From Propionibacteriaceae bacterium (GTDB lineage Bacteria > Actinomycetota > Actinomycetes > Propionibacteriales > Propionibacteriaceae), in the NCBI GenBank assembly GCA_031287505.1, contig JAITSW010000097.1, positions 1 through 6,135 of the forward strand: a DNA stretch of 6,135 nucleotides, in the 5' to 3' direction. A program made the position numbers and the translations under genes. The notes under the pieces are model-generated. The model saw nothing but the letters and a program-made list of their open reading frames with translations, did not search any database and was not told the origin of the DNA. Positions 5,796-6,135 of the stretch are shown here, piece by piece (the stretch's first letter is position 1; each line of letters opens with the position of its first letter).

Positions 5796-6135
5796 ATTTG
5801 CCCTCCAAACCCATTTGCCCGATTCGGTCTGCGGGAATCGGCACCGGATAATTGCCGTCGAAGCAGGCGCAGCAGAGTTTCCGCTTTGGCGCTCCGGTGC
5901 AGGCAACCAGACCCTCCAAGCTGATGTAGCCGAGGGTATCTGCCCCAAGCGAAGTACGGATTTCTTCGATGCTCAATCCTGGGGCAATCAGCTCGGCACG
6001 GGTTGCGAAGTCGATGCCGTAAAAGCAGGGCCACATTACCGGCGGGGACGCCACCCGGACATGCACCTCGGCGGCACCCGCTTCCCGAAGCATCTTCACC
6101 AAGGCCCGCTGCGTGTTGCCCCGCACGACAGAATC
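5785..6135 (-). CDS. purF: Amidophosphoribosyltransferase, C-terminal part (5' end outside window)
   Basis: First committed enzyme of purine synthesis, making phosphoribosylamine from PRPP and glutamine. Only the last 116 residues are present; the frame is open to the right edge. Seen: DSVVRGNTQ at the edge, the PRPP-binding loop of the phosphoribosyltransferase domain, then PPVMWPCFYGIDFATRAELI, GLSIEEIR, GADTLGYISLEGL and a CxxC in KLCCACFDGNYP. The Cys in PCFYGID and the CxxC match the positions that bind the [4Fe-4S] cluster in the Bacillus subtilis-type enzyme, so this is probably an iron-sulfur PurF; the first cluster Cys would lie outside the window. The stop (5787-5785) lies inside purM, an 11-bp overlap. 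Its amidotransferase domain is not visible. Confidence 0.96.
   Translation of the reverse strand, partial: DSVVRGNTQRALVKMLREAGAAEVHVRVASPPVMWPCFYGIDFATRAELIAPGLSIEEIRTSLGADTLGYISLEGLVACTGAPKRKLCCACFDGNYPVPIPADRIGQMGLEGKYGC
5801..5806 (-). promoter_or_regulatory. Shine-Dalgarno site fixing the purM start
   Basis: GGAGGG on the minus strand, five bases before the ATG at 5795 and inside the last codons of purF. It supports the 338-residue PurM over the longer open frame. Confidence 0.8.

Noticed and set aside
5796..5948. 51-codon N-terminal extension of PurM
   Set aside because: This stretch is the purF coding region in another frame, and the start at 5795 has a good ribosome site.

Overview
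The window looks like chromosomal DNA of a mid-to-high-GC actinobacterium, perhaps Actinomycetaceae-like. The evidence is a class A RNase P RNA, a purF-purM overlap, a [4Fe-4S]-type PurF C-terminus and the style of the proteins. The order and family are inferred from general resemblance, not from a search.

Layout. (1) 1-2234, minus strand: a divergent GpsA-like glycerol-3-phosphate dehydrogenase family gene is followed by an FGGY sugar/polyol kinase that runs off the left edge. A DeoR/GlpR-type repressor (2484-3293, plus strand) is divergent from them. The 249-bp AT-rich region between the divergent starts carries inverted and direct repeats that are good operator candidates. Together this looks like a locally regulated catabolic module: the kinase phosphorylates a sugar or polyol, the dehydrogenase acts on a phosphorylated polyol or ketose, and the DeoR protein senses a sugar phosphate. 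The substrate cannot be named from the sequence. (2) 3467-3840, minus strand: rnpB, the RNase P RNA, closed by a perfect 13-bp P1 helix, with a candidate promoter just upstream. (3) 4087-4740, plus strand: a HicAB toxin-antitoxin module with its own palindromic control region. (4) 4779-6135, minus strand: purM complete and the 3' end of purF, overlapping by 11 bp, from de novo purine synthesis.

The housekeeping parts (rnpB, purF-purM) are ordinary. The places worth a second look are the kinase/dehydrogenase/DeoR module of unknown substrate, the two 31-bp near-identical repeats at the end of the dehydrogenase gene and before the kinase gene, the operator-like repeats, and small structures around hicAB and the end of purM. 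I see no CRISPR array, insertion sequence, tRNA or clearly new system.
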